DNA from: Urophycis tenuis
Taxonomy: Eukaryota > Chordata > Actinopteri > Gadiformes > Phycidae
NCBI GenBank assembly: GCA_036785325.1
Contig: JAXIVH010000013.1
Span: forward strand, 9,011,483-9,075,482
Direction of reading: 5' to 3'
DNA: 64,000 nt
Part shown: positions 1 to 20,700 of the stretch, in pieces
Layout of the letters: every line of letters begins with the position of its first letter
Numbering within the stretch: position 1 is the first letter of the stretch
Made by a program: the position numbers and the translations under genes
The notes under the pieces: model-generated
The model's database searches: none
What the model was told of the DNA's origin: nothing
Seen by the model: the letters and a program-made list of their open reading frames with translations, nothing else

Positions 1-1763
1 TCGCTGGTCCACCGCTGCATCAAATCAGCGACATTGATCAGGACCGTTCCTGGTATGCCCGGAGCTGTGATGAAGTCACCTGAGGGACTGAGCACCTGGA
101 GGAAAAGTAAAGTTTACTCCCCAGGAAACCACATACAACAATTTGACCTTGCCCCACACCTTGTTAATCAGATGTGTGTTACCTGCAAGCCTCCCACTTG
201 GCTCTGGAAGACAAGGGTGATGGTGCCGTAGTCTGAGTGTTCCCCACAGCGTACCTGGCCCTCCTTCACCAGCTCACCTTCGACTGGCGGGTAATATAGA
301 GAGCGCAGGGAGCTGCTGTTCTTCTCAGCTGCGACAGTTCACAACAACAAGACAATCTTTGCTCAGTTCTCTTTGAGATCTCCATGTTACTATAATGACC
401 TCATACAGAATGTGCAATGTCAATACGGCTGAGGTACTCGGAACCAAACATACTTCCTATGTAGCGGTGTGCCTGGAGGAAGAGCTCTGGCTCCAGACCC
501 AGACTGAGGGCCATCACCCTCAGCACACGCAGGGTCAGCTCACGACACTGCTGGAAGAAAGCTACCTTGCTGTCTCTGAATGCAGGCGAGGGCCAATTCT
601 AGGAGGGGCGAGGATGGTAAACACCATTAGAAAGGACTAGGGACCTACTTGATTTTTACACCAATGTATTGCTTCAGGCCACCGTGTCACATAGTGTAGA
701 TGTTAAAGATGCTTACTATGTCACTACGAAGAGACACCGCGGTGTATGCTTCTTTTAAATCTCCTGGACGACGTGGATTCAACCTGATGTCATAAATGTT
801 ATTTATATACTGTATCCATATAATGTACTGTACATGTATTATATTGACTGTTAGAACAGTCATAGTAACAATGTCCAATATGATTATAACAAAACGTAGT
901 CCAGTAGGCTTGAGTTTTTTGCAGCAGTTATCCCCACCTCTCAGTCTCTGAAGAGACCCAGCCATGGTTGATATGATTGGCAAAATTTTGTCTGTCGAAG
1001 GGTAGCTTCTTCTCTACTGGTTGGAGAAAAAACTCCCTGGAGATGTCCATAACATGTTCAACCTTTTAAACACAAAAAGCAATAGAGTTAGTGAGGCCGT
1101 CCATCCGACCCTTAAGTTGGTTCCTTAGACGTTACGTGTTGAAGCTTTGCGGTCCATGTTAAATTGTAACGTTCTGGATTTCAGTTATTTTTTTCAAACC
1201 ATCAGTATTATGACTAAAACAGTTTTTCCTAGGTGTCTTCGGATTTGAGAGTTGTACATCCTTTTTTTAACACTTTGAAATCACGTTTAAAAGTTGACTT
1301 ATTGACAACTTTCTGTCAGTAAGTCTGTGAGGCGTCCAATCACTTAACACTGAACAATTTTAACCCGTCATATTTTTGACAGGAAGTTGCTCATCAATTG
1401 TTTTAGTGAAATCAAAGGCATGCCGAAGCCAATGAACCAAGCTGTCCACAAGGGTGCAATAGTGGTAACTTTGCCATAAAATGCAACCAGATAGGACATG
1501 GGCTACATTTTCATGAACAGTGTGCCCCATGCCGGGAATGATGACTTTGGGCTTAATTCCTCTCGCGGCTGTCGGCGCGCGTTGAACACTTCACCGACGC
1601 TGGCGCTTACCTCTTCTTGTGTGATCCCAGTGTTCTTCAGATAAACAAAACCAATTTCTTCAAATGAGGATTTGAATTGCCGGCCCAAGTCGACAAGATG
1701 CTCGTCTGACACATTATTTACGCCCAGGTTGTACGGGCTAAAATCGATAATCGGTATGCTCAT
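1..1763 (-). CDS. 2-oxoglutarate/Fe(II)-dependent oxygenase, 5' part (gene continues past window start)
   Basis: Six exons are readable on the minus strand: 1763-1611, 1062-938, 783-717, 598-454, 328-183 and 95-<1. All have GT-AG borders and compatible phases, giving about 243 residues so far. The protein starts MSIPIIDFSPYNL, typical of the DIOX_N domain of isopenicillin-N-synthase-like oxygenases. It continues with ETERLNPRRPGDLKEAY and YYPPVEGELV, both family signatures. The first two iron ligands are seen as H193 and D195 in GEHSDYG. The distal His and the 2-oxoglutarate-binding Arg would lie beyond the edge. An in-frame upstream ATG at 1823 would add 20 residues, but MSIPIIDF is the usual family start. 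Enzymes of this fold hydroxylate or cyclise small molecules using O2 and 2-oxoglutarate; the substrate here is unknown. I see no damage, so the gene is probably functional. Confidence 0.85.
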
Positions 1764-1849
1764 TTTGAAATCGTTTAGTTTCTGTGAGCTATTCGACTGA
1801 CAAGGGCCGAACTGCAGGTTCACCTCCTGGAACCTTTATAGTCATTAAA

Positions 1850-1874
1850 GGGGGGGGGGGGGGGGGGGGGGGGG
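1850..1874. repeat. Poly-G/poly-C run
   Basis: An uninterrupted run of 25 G on the plus strand, less than 100 bp upstream of the oxygenase start codon, probably in its promoter or 5' UTR. Its length may be unreliable in the assembly. Confidence 0.9.
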
Positions 1875-2112
1875 TTCTGTTAGCCAATGGGATTAGTAGT
1901 AGTAGGACGAAAAAGTTTGTTTGTTACAAAAATCTTTTGGAGACGTTAGTGGCCACAACGAAGATACGTGTTACTGATTGATTAAACTGCTAACGCCTAG
2001 AGCTGTAAACATTGACCTGGGTGTTAAATTATGAAATTAAAACCTCGCAAAAAAGTTAATCGCGTCGTATGTGTGTATTCCCATTTAGCCCCATGCCTTG
2101 TACTTATTTTTT

Positions 2113-2270
<158 letters not shown>

Positions 2271-3249
2271 TTGGGTTATTGTTTACACCCAAGTGCTTAT
2301 CCAAGTTTATGGGTGTGTGGTTATTATAGGTCTTTGTTAGACATGTTGGAAACACGCACGCACATCCCTAAGCCACGCACCAGGGAGTTAATTATGTCAT
2401 AAACCATGGAGTTCAGGGGATGACTTGGCTGCTGTGTTAAGCAAACCATGCTCTGTAACAGACTGCATGATCTCAATCTGGCTGAGCTTTGATTCTGTTA
2501 AGGTTTGAGGGAGTCCAGTGTTTCGACTCCCCAGAGACAGAGATGAGGTGATTCTAAACATGCAGAGCCTGGTTGTGACAGGAAGTACTTTGACACACCA
2601 AAGTCACGGACATAGTTGGACATACAACTAATAGATTCAGTAATGCTGAGAGTTAGACTTAACTAATTAAATATACTAATGAAAACAATTATGTATTCAA
2701 ATCCAATATTTTCCTTAAGTAATAGGTATTATTGTTTTTGCTATTTAGTTAATCTGATCCAATAATCAAATTAATGGTCGTTTACATTTTTTTTATTTAA
2801 ATATGGTTTATTTAAATATGGTTAAACATCTTTCCTATTTGCAACTTGTTTGCACACTGAGGCATGATTGGGACTGCTGCAGGGCTGAGATATAGCAGAA
2901 AAGATCAGCACACAAGGGAACGGGGCAAGACAACACAACTAGGTAGAAACAACCAAGTACTGAGCCAGAACGCTGCAGCCGAACTCTGTGAAAACTGGCT
3001 GCAGTTACATTTTGGTTTATTTTGTATTATTATAGGATATCTATGTTTATCCATACATATTTACGTCTCCCCCACTTTATTGTCTCCCCTACTACTGTCA
3101 GGCAAAATGTATGCATCATTTGTTCTCTCCCTGTGCCTTGCGAATGTCGCATTTGTTGCAAGCGTCTGCACCGAAGCCAGTTGCGTGCGTAGTCAACACG
3201 ACAACAACCTGAGCCCGCTGGTGTGTGTGTGTGTGTGTCGGCTCCACAG
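2271..3249. other. Intergenic / presumed intron 1 region of the upstream patatin gene
   Basis: AT-rich sequence with no recognisable exon. I looked specifically for a patatin exon 1 (AGCGF and GxSxG motifs) in all frames and did not find it. A short TG tract (about 3221-3238) sits directly before the exon 2 acceptor at 3249. Confidence 0.6.
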
Positions 3250-8638
<5,389 letters not shown>

Positions 8639-8849
8639 GGGTCCGGCTGCTCATGGAGTCTCTCATCCGCGGAACCAAAGGATGTGGCAGTAGAGGCCAT
8701 GTGAATGAAGTCCTCATGTGGTCCCATACAAGAATCTCATTGTTGTCCTTTGGTTTAATTTTTATTTAATTACCTTAAATACTGTATAGTAGCATATTTC
8801 AGGAATGTTTCTACTGTAGTGTCCAAAAAAATGCAGAAATTAACTTTAT

Positions 8850-8855
8850 AATAAA
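8850..8855 (+). terminator. Possible polyadenylation signal, upstream patatin gene
   Basis: AATAAA about 210 bp after the TAA stop at 8636-8638, before the downstream copy begins. It is a plausible 3' end signal; there is no other support. Confidence 0.45.
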
Positions 8856-9266
8856 TGTACAAAATCCTTTCAACTAAATACATTTCACCTCTTATTTATT
8901 TATTTATTTACACTCCATTCCATGTTTTCTCAATAGACGGTAAACATGAACACACTGGCCTTCTGTGGTCGTGTCGTAACACGAAACGCAGCGGGAGATG
9001 GCTGTAGATAAGCTGTAACTCAAGCCAGAAGATGCCATGTGTGGGTCTCCTTATGTGCACACATTAGAGGACACCGCTTGGACCCACGTCGGCTATTTTG
9101 AACCTCGTGACGCATTGGCCTCGAACGTTGTGCAACGCCACGCTGCCGCCTTTATGGAGGTTGTACGAGGTAAAGGATACGGTGTCGACATGAAGCACCC
9201 AGGGGGGGTTCAGTGTTTACGTTGCGCCCGTGCTACGCTGCGGACATCCACCGAGCGCTTTGCGGG

Positions 9267-12525
<3,259 letters not shown>

Positions 12526-14152
12526 GTTGAGTGTTGAGTCCACCCATTATTTTGTATACACAAACACCTTATATCATTTACTTATTAACCCCCTTTTATG
12601 TATTTTTTTAATGTAAGTAACAATAGAGGAAACGTCAGGAATCATTTTAAAAAATCCGCCCAATGGTTATTGCCGATGTCATTGAACGTGATTGGCGTGG
12701 CAGTGTGATGTTGTCAGGCTGTAAAATGATACGTGGTCTGATGACGTCACCTGGAGAGGAACACACAGCGATCTTGGAGCCACAGAAGCACGCATGCCAC
12801 AAGGTACGACAGGTAGCCTCTCCCACGGGCATCCTAACGAGAACGGAAAGGTGTCTCTGTACCGTCTGTCCTTGAGAATTTTCTCGACAACCGTTCATCC
12901 GATCACACGTCAAACTCTGGCGGTCATATTGCCGAGGAAGAGCCGGCGAGTGTGATGTTGTTTGTGATGAGAGGTTCTCGTAAAAAGCTGAAGGCATGAA
13001 AGGGTCAACACCGGAGGCCGTGCAGTCGGCCCAGTCTGACCAGGCCTGTTGTGGTAAAAAAACGAATCCCAGCAGAAAGGGGAGACAACCGTGAGCGCTG
13101 AACGAAAACAACCGAGGTGTTAGATTAAACCAAAAGATACATTTTTTTATATTCAGTTGTTAAGAAGTGAACAGGCACAATTCAACAGAGAGCAGTGCAC
13201 TTGATACAGCTTTCTCAGAAATGCGCGCCAAGTATTGTTGGCAGGCGCCTTTTATAGGGTAAGGTGAACAACTCCGAGGGTACTTATGGTGGGTCCCTGA
13301 AGATCTCAGCTTGACCCTGGAGAGACACTGAAACAGGACTTAAGCTAGGGATAGATTCTACCAGACGAACACAGAGTCTCTGCTCGTTCCCGAGGCTTCG
13401 AGACAACCAGTGGCCCTAGATCTTCTGTGAACCAACGGAATTGGGGTTGGTTGAGAGGCCCACCACTTGTACCCAGGTATTCATGCATAGAGTATACAAG
13501 TATAATGAGTATATAGAAGAGAAAAACAGGTACATACAGTAAATCAGATAACTTGCATGTAGTATAAATGTTCAAAAAGTATTAGTGCTCACGAGAATGA
13601 CTTGCAGAAAAAGGCCTGTGGGTTCATTTTCCATCAGGAGACGCCGCCGTGATATTGATTGCATGACGGCACAAAGTATATTTATTTTAATATGATCATT
13701 TTTTATTATACAGACATATATTTTTCATCCATTAACATCACTTTGGGACTTGAATGTGAAGTACATTCTTAATAGCAAAAAAAAAACATTTAAATTACAA
13801 AATTTAATTTCATGTTTTGTGGGGTTTTTTTGTGTTTAGCCTTGGCCCGAATCTGAGCCTTCCCCTGGCGGTGAGGAGGAGGGGTTGTCCTGACAACCAC
13901 ATTACCCCCCGCCCCCGCAGTCTTTCTACGGCACTAAGGATCAAAAGTACACAAGCAAGCGTGATGCTTGTGATATAAAGGTGCTGACCTGGGGCGGGGG
14001 AAACAAACGGGGCCCTTGGGATGCTTGGTGCAGATGTCACTTCTGACCCATACCGTCTCTTGCTAACCACGTGCTGTGGTTAATGTAAAACACACAGACA
14101 CAACCTGATTTCACTCCTTGTTTATGACTGGGATTTGGTTGTTGTTGAAATA
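12526..14152. other. Intergenic, no gene seen
   Basis: About 1.6 kb with no family-like reading frame on either strand. It contains AT-rich stretches (13660-13810) and probably old, unrecognised repeat remnants. I searched it for the missing C-terminal patatin exons and found none. Confidence 0.55.
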
Positions 14153-15146
14153 CACTACTCAAAAAAATAAAGGGAACATTTCATCATTATAATGTAACTC
14201 CAAGTCAATCACACTTCTGGGATATCAACCTGTCCAGTTAGGAAGCAGCACTGATTATGAATCAATTTCACCTACTGTTGTAGGTGAAATTGGCACCCTG
14301 TGCTCTTCACGGATGAGAGTAGGTTCACACTGAACATGTGTGACAGACGTGACAGTTTGTAGTCGCCATGGAGAACGTTCTGCTGCCTGCAACATCCTCC
14401 AGCACGACCAGTTTGGCAGTCATTCTGGCGGTTGGCGATGATAGTCTGGGGAGGCAAATCCTTGGAACGCGCGCACAGACCTCCATGTGCTAGCCAGAGG
14501 TACCATGACTGCCATTAGGTACCAGGATGAGATCCTCAGACCCCATTGTCAGACCATATGCTGGTGCAGTGGGCCCTGGGTTCCTTCCAATGCACGACAA
14601 TGCTCGGCCTCACGTGGCTGGAGTGTGTCAGCAGTTCCTGCATGACGAAGGCATTGATGCTATGGACTGTCCTGCCCGTTCCCCAGACCTGAATCCAATC
14701 GAGCCCATCTGGGACATCATGTCTCGTTCCATCCACCGACACCATGTCACACCACAGACTCCAGGAGTTGACTGATGCCCTGATCCAGGACTGGGAGGAG
14801 ATCCCTCAGGAGAACATCCGTCGTTTCATCAGGAGCCTTCCCAGTTATTGTAGGGAGTGCATACAGGCACGTGGAGGCCACACACTACTGAACCTAATTT
14901 TGAATTGTCTTAAGGATTTTCCACAGAAGTTGGATCAGCCTGTGTTCTGATCTTTTATTTTGAGTCTGATTCTGAATCCAGACCTCCATCATGGGTTAAT
15001 GACTTTGATTTCAGTTGATCATTCTTATGTTATTTTGTTCTCAACATGTTCCACTATGTAATGAATAAAGATTTTTAACTGGAATATTTCCTTCATCGAG
15101 ATCTAGGATGTGTTATTTAAGTGTTCCCTTTATTTTTTGAGCAGTG
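14153..15146 (+). mobile_element. Degenerate Tc1/mariner-type element with intact inverted ends
   Basis: The ends are inverted repeats beginning CACTACTCAAAAAAATAAAG (left) and, reverse-complemented, CACTGCTCAAAAAATAAAGG (right). They are flanked by TA at 14151-14152 and 15147-15148, the Tc1/mariner target duplication. Inside are broken transposase pieces in the plus direction: LFTDESRFT (second catalytic Asp region reading), MHDNARPHVA and CPARSPDLNPIEPIWD (third acidic residue), then a frame change before LIQDWEEIPQENIRRFI. The N-terminal DNA-binding part is missing, and frameshifts and stops make it inactive. At about 1 kb it is shorter than complete Tc1 elements (about 1.6 kb). Confidence 0.92.
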
Positions 15147-15585
15147 TAGTTGAACTAAATTTCATGATGAATATCGATCTAAATGCAAGCTTAGCGTATT
15201 AGTTGAATACATTTGTATATTTTATTATATGTTCCGAAAAATGAAAGACTGCTGTGACTACTCTGTGAACACCTCTTGCAAAAAGCTGAAAATGATTTCA
15301 CCACGAATCGCACCTTGCTTACGGTGAGACTTCTTATCTGGATGGATAAATGGCAATATGTCACAGCCAAGTTTTTTGTCAGGCATATGCCAATGTGGGG
15401 AAATTAAATCAATGTGTCCATCATGGATCACTCAGCTCCATTTAACACACACCCAGTGGACATTTCAGTCATGAGTCAAATAATAAACCATCTACAATAC
15501 AAATAGACAAGTAGACCAAACAAAAAATGTAAAGCCTAGTAATAAACAACCAAGTCAACCTGGGCGCGGACAGGCTGTGGCCTTA

Positions 15586-15655
15586 CATTTACATTTATAT
15601 TTACATTTAGGGCATTTAGCAGACGCTTTTATCCAAAGCAACTTACAACTTACAA
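15586..15655 (-). repeat. L2/V-SINE 3' tail fragment
   Basis: Only the tail is present: (TTTACATTTA)n followed by GGCATTTAGCAGACGCTTTT and a short stretch of the conserved ATCCAAAG...ACTTACAA sequence. Confidence 0.8.
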
Positions 15656-15667
15656 TAAGTACATAAC

Positions 15668-16990
15668 TTGTTGCAATGAGGTCATGAAGGCAGTAGCCAG
15701 ATTGATTGAACACAGGAGAATGGCATGGTCAAAGGGCATCTGAGCCTCTGTCATCCATTGCCCAAAGCAATCGCCACCACGGTAGCCAGCAGAGCGAGGA
15801 CAGTGGCCTGCGACTGTGGAAAGCGGGACACTATGGAGGTTCAACGCTGTTGAACAAGACTTAACACAACATTAACACAGTATCCTGTAAAGAGACTGTA
15901 CTCAGACACAGGGACATGTGCAGGAAGAGGTTAGGCATCTTGCTCAATGATGCTTAAGTGGGATGCTGACACCGGGGATAAAGCCAGCTCCTTTCTAACA
16001 ATCTTTTTTTATTTTTATTAATAAGCATAATTAACCAAAGTATGATAATGTATATCATTCTAAAAACCCTCTACCTGTTTCAGAGACAGAGTTCCGATGA
16101 TCAAGCTGTTTCCATTTTCTCTGTGTTCACCTGTCAACAGCAGATGACATAGCGGTTATTACTAAGCTGTCCCGTTGCCATGACGTCCACAATACTTAAG
16201 GAATTGATTATATAAACCATCATTATTCTGCCCTCAACAATAATAAGGAAGTTCAACTCCAAAACAATGCGTTGCAAATGCCCATTTCATCTATGTTACA
16301 ATTCATTCAATACTACAAGCAACAAGCCTCCCTCAATAGCCCTGGGTTATTTATACTCAACACCTAAGGATTTCATTCACATGATGGCAATCAGCTATGG
16401 ATGACAACATTCCTGAACAACACCACACCATGTCTTACAGAGGAGGCGATGGTAGTGGAGTCCTAGTACTCGCTGAGCTCAGCCTGAGGGGTGATATTAG
16501 TTGTGGGTTTGCATTCTTATGAATGGGGCCTGTGTCAGAGGATGGAATGTTAACATTGGCCGTGTACCTGCTGTGTGCCTCAAAGGTCGATGAGGACCTA
16601 AGCAGGGACATCAGTGCTGGCTTACAGCAGTTGAAAGCCAGGAAGCACGGGTCATTTCCAGATTTCTCTTCAGGCCTCCAATACTGAGGGGACCAGTATG
16701 AAGATCTCTGTGACCTCCTGAAACACGTCCCAGTGCTGTAACACACATGCACACATTATGAATGCACATATTTACATTCACAAGTTGAATATATTTCATA
16801 TATTCCCCCTTTTACTCTCACCTGAACCAGATCCAGCAGCATACCAGCTGAGATGGTGTGTCAAGCGCAGCCAGAAGGAATGCCACCAACATCTGCAACA
16901 CCAGGGCCTGAGACCCCTCAGTGGACTCGCCTGGGCCTCCATCGCAGCTCTGGAGATCTTCCCACGTGACGCCAGCCGCATCAATGCTCC
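15668..16990 (-). pseudogene. slc41a2: Decayed slc41a-type (probably slc41a2) magnesium-transporter pseudogene
   Basis: Three exon relics lie in correct order on the minus strand. The first (about 16990-16822) reads LQMLVAFLLAAL and, in a shifted frame, GMLLDLVQ, ending in CAG|GTGAGA. The second (16735-16626) begins behind ACAG with HWDVFQEVTEIFILVPSV and then needs one inserted base to read GGLKRNLEMTRASWLSTAV, ending in a GTAAGC donor. The third (15813-15668) begins behind CACAG with SQATVLALLATVVAIALG, then shifts frame to FDHAILLCSINLATAFMTSL. These are signature membrane segments of the SLC41 MgtE-like family. At least three frame breaks occur and the rest of the gene is missing, so this is a pseudogene. 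SLC41A2 neighbours WASHC4 in human 12q23, which supports slc41a2 identity; paralogue choice is inference. Confidence 0.82.
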
Positions 16991-17354
16991 TCGCCCACGT
17001 CACAAACAGCCACTGACACACTGCTAACATTGTGCTCGGACATACCTCAATAGAACAGGACAGAATAGATAGCCATGCCAGTGGATTGGACGCATAGTGC
17101 CTGGGACAGCTATTTGGAAACCAAAATATATATTTTGGTACATACAAATTCTTAGCATTCCATACAGGTTGAAACACATCCCTATCAAGGTTATTTTCAC
17201 ATAACTCTCAATGTTAATGTAGGGGTGTGCAAGCAAAAAAAAAACAAATAGTGAGTATTACATTTGTAGTATTACAGTATATTACACATCAGCGGAGTTA
17301 ATTAACTGTCTTACTGTCAATTTAATTTACTTTCAATTCACTCACTCCCCATCT

Positions 17355-17357
<3 letters not shown>

Positions 17358-17439
<82 letters not shown>

Positions 17440-17500
17440 ACTCACTCACTCACTCACTCACTCACTCACTCACTCACTCACTCACTCACTCACTCACTCA
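17358..17500. repeat. (CT)n followed by (CTCA)n compound microsatellite
   Basis: About 77 bp of CT repeat passing into about 16 CTCA units, some 260 bp upstream of the washc4 start codon, in the space between the slc41a relic and washc4. Confidence 0.95.
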
Positions 17501-17762
17501 GACAGAGTGAATATAGTGTAAAATATTGAAATATTAGCATGCTTTCTATTTGATATGTAGTCTAGTTTTAAATTGCAAACATTATAGCAGTGATTGGTTT
17601 CCATAGTTTACTATATTTTTTCGTCTAGTTGTTTATCAGGCCACTCGAAACTACATTTCCCATAACCACCGGTGGCCATTTACGGTCATGAGGCAAATCA
17701 CGGGACCTTTCAGCTAAACGTAACCATCTTCCGACGTACCAGTACTGTACTTCGGTGACAGT

Positions 17763-20700
17763 ATGGCTGCAGAAACGATCGCCCCTGACTGGGAATTCGA
17801 TCGTTTTGACGATGGGTCCCAGAGTAAGTACTGTCTCTCCAATTCGTGCCATTATCTCAGCTTCCTGGACATGTAGCTGCCGTCTACTGTCAGTGGCAAG
17901 TGTTAGCATTGCTAGCTTTTTGGAGTTCTTGGTGCAGTCTACAGACTGATATTGTAAATAGACTGGTGCTTTTGTCAACAACGTTATCACAGCATGTAGT
18001 CAATATCGATGTTTCCGTGTGTTATTTTTGTCAAAACGCCATTCACTACTGATTACATATAATGGTCAAACCTACGTTAGCCGTAAACCTAGCAAGTTTT
18101 CTCTGAGCTAGTCTGGCTTTGCAAAGTTGATTAGATATTGCAACATGCGTCCGCATTCAAATTATATCTCCTCTTAGAAATTCACACTGAAGTTCAGCTC
18201 AAGAACTACGGGAGGTTCCTCGAAGAATATACATCCCAGCTGAAAGGCATAGAGGATGCCCTGGATGAGTCCATAGGTGATGTGTGGGATTTCACCCTGG
18301 ACCCTATTGCACTAAAGGTACAACTAGCGCCATGAGTCCAACCCTTTAATACTTCCGTTAATAAGTCCGTTTAACTTTCTTTATGTGTGCAATTATTTTA
18401 TTTCTAGCTTGTTCCATGTGAACAGTCATCCCTACTGGAATTGATCAAAACGGACAACAAGGTATATCTTGTGTACCCTAACTAATGGAGAAAGTACACC
18501 TTCTTGGGTAATTCACCATTGTGTTGAAAGCGGAGTTCATTGTTTGTGTTGGGCTTGCAGGTTCTGAACAAGGTCATCACAGTATATGCTGCTCTCTGCA
18601 GTGAGGTGAAGAAGCTAAAGTATGAGGTAGGGTACCATTTCCCCTCCATCTGGCCTGTGTAATTCAACACAATCTCTCCTCAGAGTGACATTGATGTTCT
18701 CCTCATCTTGTCCTTTCCTCCTCAGGCCGAAACCAAGTTCTACAATGGTCTATTGTATTATGGAGAAGGAGGTAAAAGTGATGTATTTGTGTGTATCATT
18801 TTGGGCAGGTTTAAGATACGACATTTTCGTCACAAATCACGTGTGTGTTTTGTTTGTGTATTGCTGTAATGTTCGCTTTATTTGTATTTAGTGTCGGACA
18901 CCAGTGTTGTTGAAGGAGAATCCCAGATTCAGATGGGTAGATTTATATCATTTCTACAGGTATGATGAAACAATGCTTGTCCCTCATCCCAATGAATTCC
19001 TTTCTATTTCATATTTCCTTTTACATGCCCTGTCGTAACAGTTCGTTGTGTTCTCTCTAGGAACTGTCCTGTTTTGTGTCCAGGTGTTTTGAAGTTGTCG
19101 TCAATATTGTGCATCAGCTGGCAGCCCTTTACAATAACAACAAGTAGGATCCATATTCAGTCTCACACAAATGCATGACGTTACACATATTGGATGCCAG
19201 GATTTTTGTATTGGCAGTCATCTTACTGTTGCACTACAAACACATCACAGTTTCTCCTGTCTTTTTTTCTCAGAGGTGCAGCAAAAATCATTGAATCATC
19301 AGGGGTCCATTTCCAGGTAATTTATGTTTTTTGGGGGAAATCTCGCTACATGATTTTTTTTCACTTGTATTAAATGTCCCTGTTTTGTCTTCACTCCCTC
19401 TCCCTACCACTGTAGACTGTGTACGAGCATCTTGGAGAGCTACTCGTGGTACTGCTCACCCTCGACGAGATCATGGAGAACCATGGTACCCTTAAGGAGC
19501 ACTGGAAGATGTACAAACGGTAAAGGCATGTTTCTTGTCACAAAGTGAAATGAGACCAATCGATGAAACCGATGCATTGTCACCGGCTAAATCTTCAGAC
19601 TCGTTTTCCAACTACTCTTCCAAGTTGTCGTTAATGAGTTATTACGCCTGTCTCATAGGTTGCTCAAGTCAGTGCACCATAACCCTGGTAAATTTTCCAT
19701 TCGGGAGGAGAAGCTGAAGCCCTTTGAGAAGCTCCTCCTGAAGCTGGAAGGACAGCTGCTTGATGGGATGATACTGCAGGTAAGGCCACAGAGTGGGCAG
19801 GAAATCTATATTTGTAGGCTTGTTGTCCTATCTGTCGAGTTTACTACTCGTTCTGTCTTTTAATCACAGCTTGTGTGTGCATGTGCGTGTCACAGGCATG
19901 TGTGGAGCAGAGGTTTGATGACCCTAGTGAAGGCGTGTCTGTGGCCAAAAACAGCGCATTCGCCGAAGAGTTTGCCTTCAACATACGCACAATATTCACA
20001 AACGTGGAGTCCAAGATCGGTACGATTTGGCTTGCCCTTCTCGCCTGCCTTATGGTTCTCTTTTTGGTTTACTTCCTTCAAAATGCATACGGTTCCTATT
20101 TTAAACGTGTGTGTGTGTGTGTGTGTTTTTCAGGGGAGCCCTCTGAGATAGACCAGAGGGATAAGTACGCCGGTGTCTGCAGTCTCTTTGTGCTTCACTT
20201 CTACATCTTCAGGACTATTGACAAGAAGCTTTACAAGTCACTCCTGGATGTCTGTAAAAAGGTGCGTGTCTGTGCACCAGAATTGTGCTGTGGAACTTTG
20301 CATACTTCCTGGACACGGAAGTATATTGTGGCCTCTTAAATGTCAAACCCTCACCTCACAGTGCATGTTGTGATGTCCAGTCTTAATGGCGAGATGCGGT
20401 GTTATCCAGGGCTCATCGGTCCATCCTTTTGTGTGCGCTGCTCTTCCTGTCACAGGTTCCGGCTGTGACGCTGACTGCTAACATCGTGTGGTTCCCCGAC
20501 AACTTCCTCAGCACCAAGGTGCAGGCCGGGGCCAAGATGCTGGACAAGAAGAGTCTGCAGGCCATCAAGGGGCTGAGGGACACGTACCTGCAGCAGAAGT
20601 CGCAGGCGCTCACCAAGTCAGTAGAGTTTTAACAGTCACAGTTAACTGTTACAGTTAAGTTGCAATTCGATGTGTGTAAATTGGGATGCCTGGAAGTTCA

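Noticed and set aside
14527..14950. Active transposase gene
   Set aside because: The Tc1-like frame lacks its N-terminus and is broken by a frame change and stops.
16435..17177. Two separate novel short genes on the minus strand
   Set aside because: Their frames are pieces of the slc41a-type pseudogene exons read in different frames.
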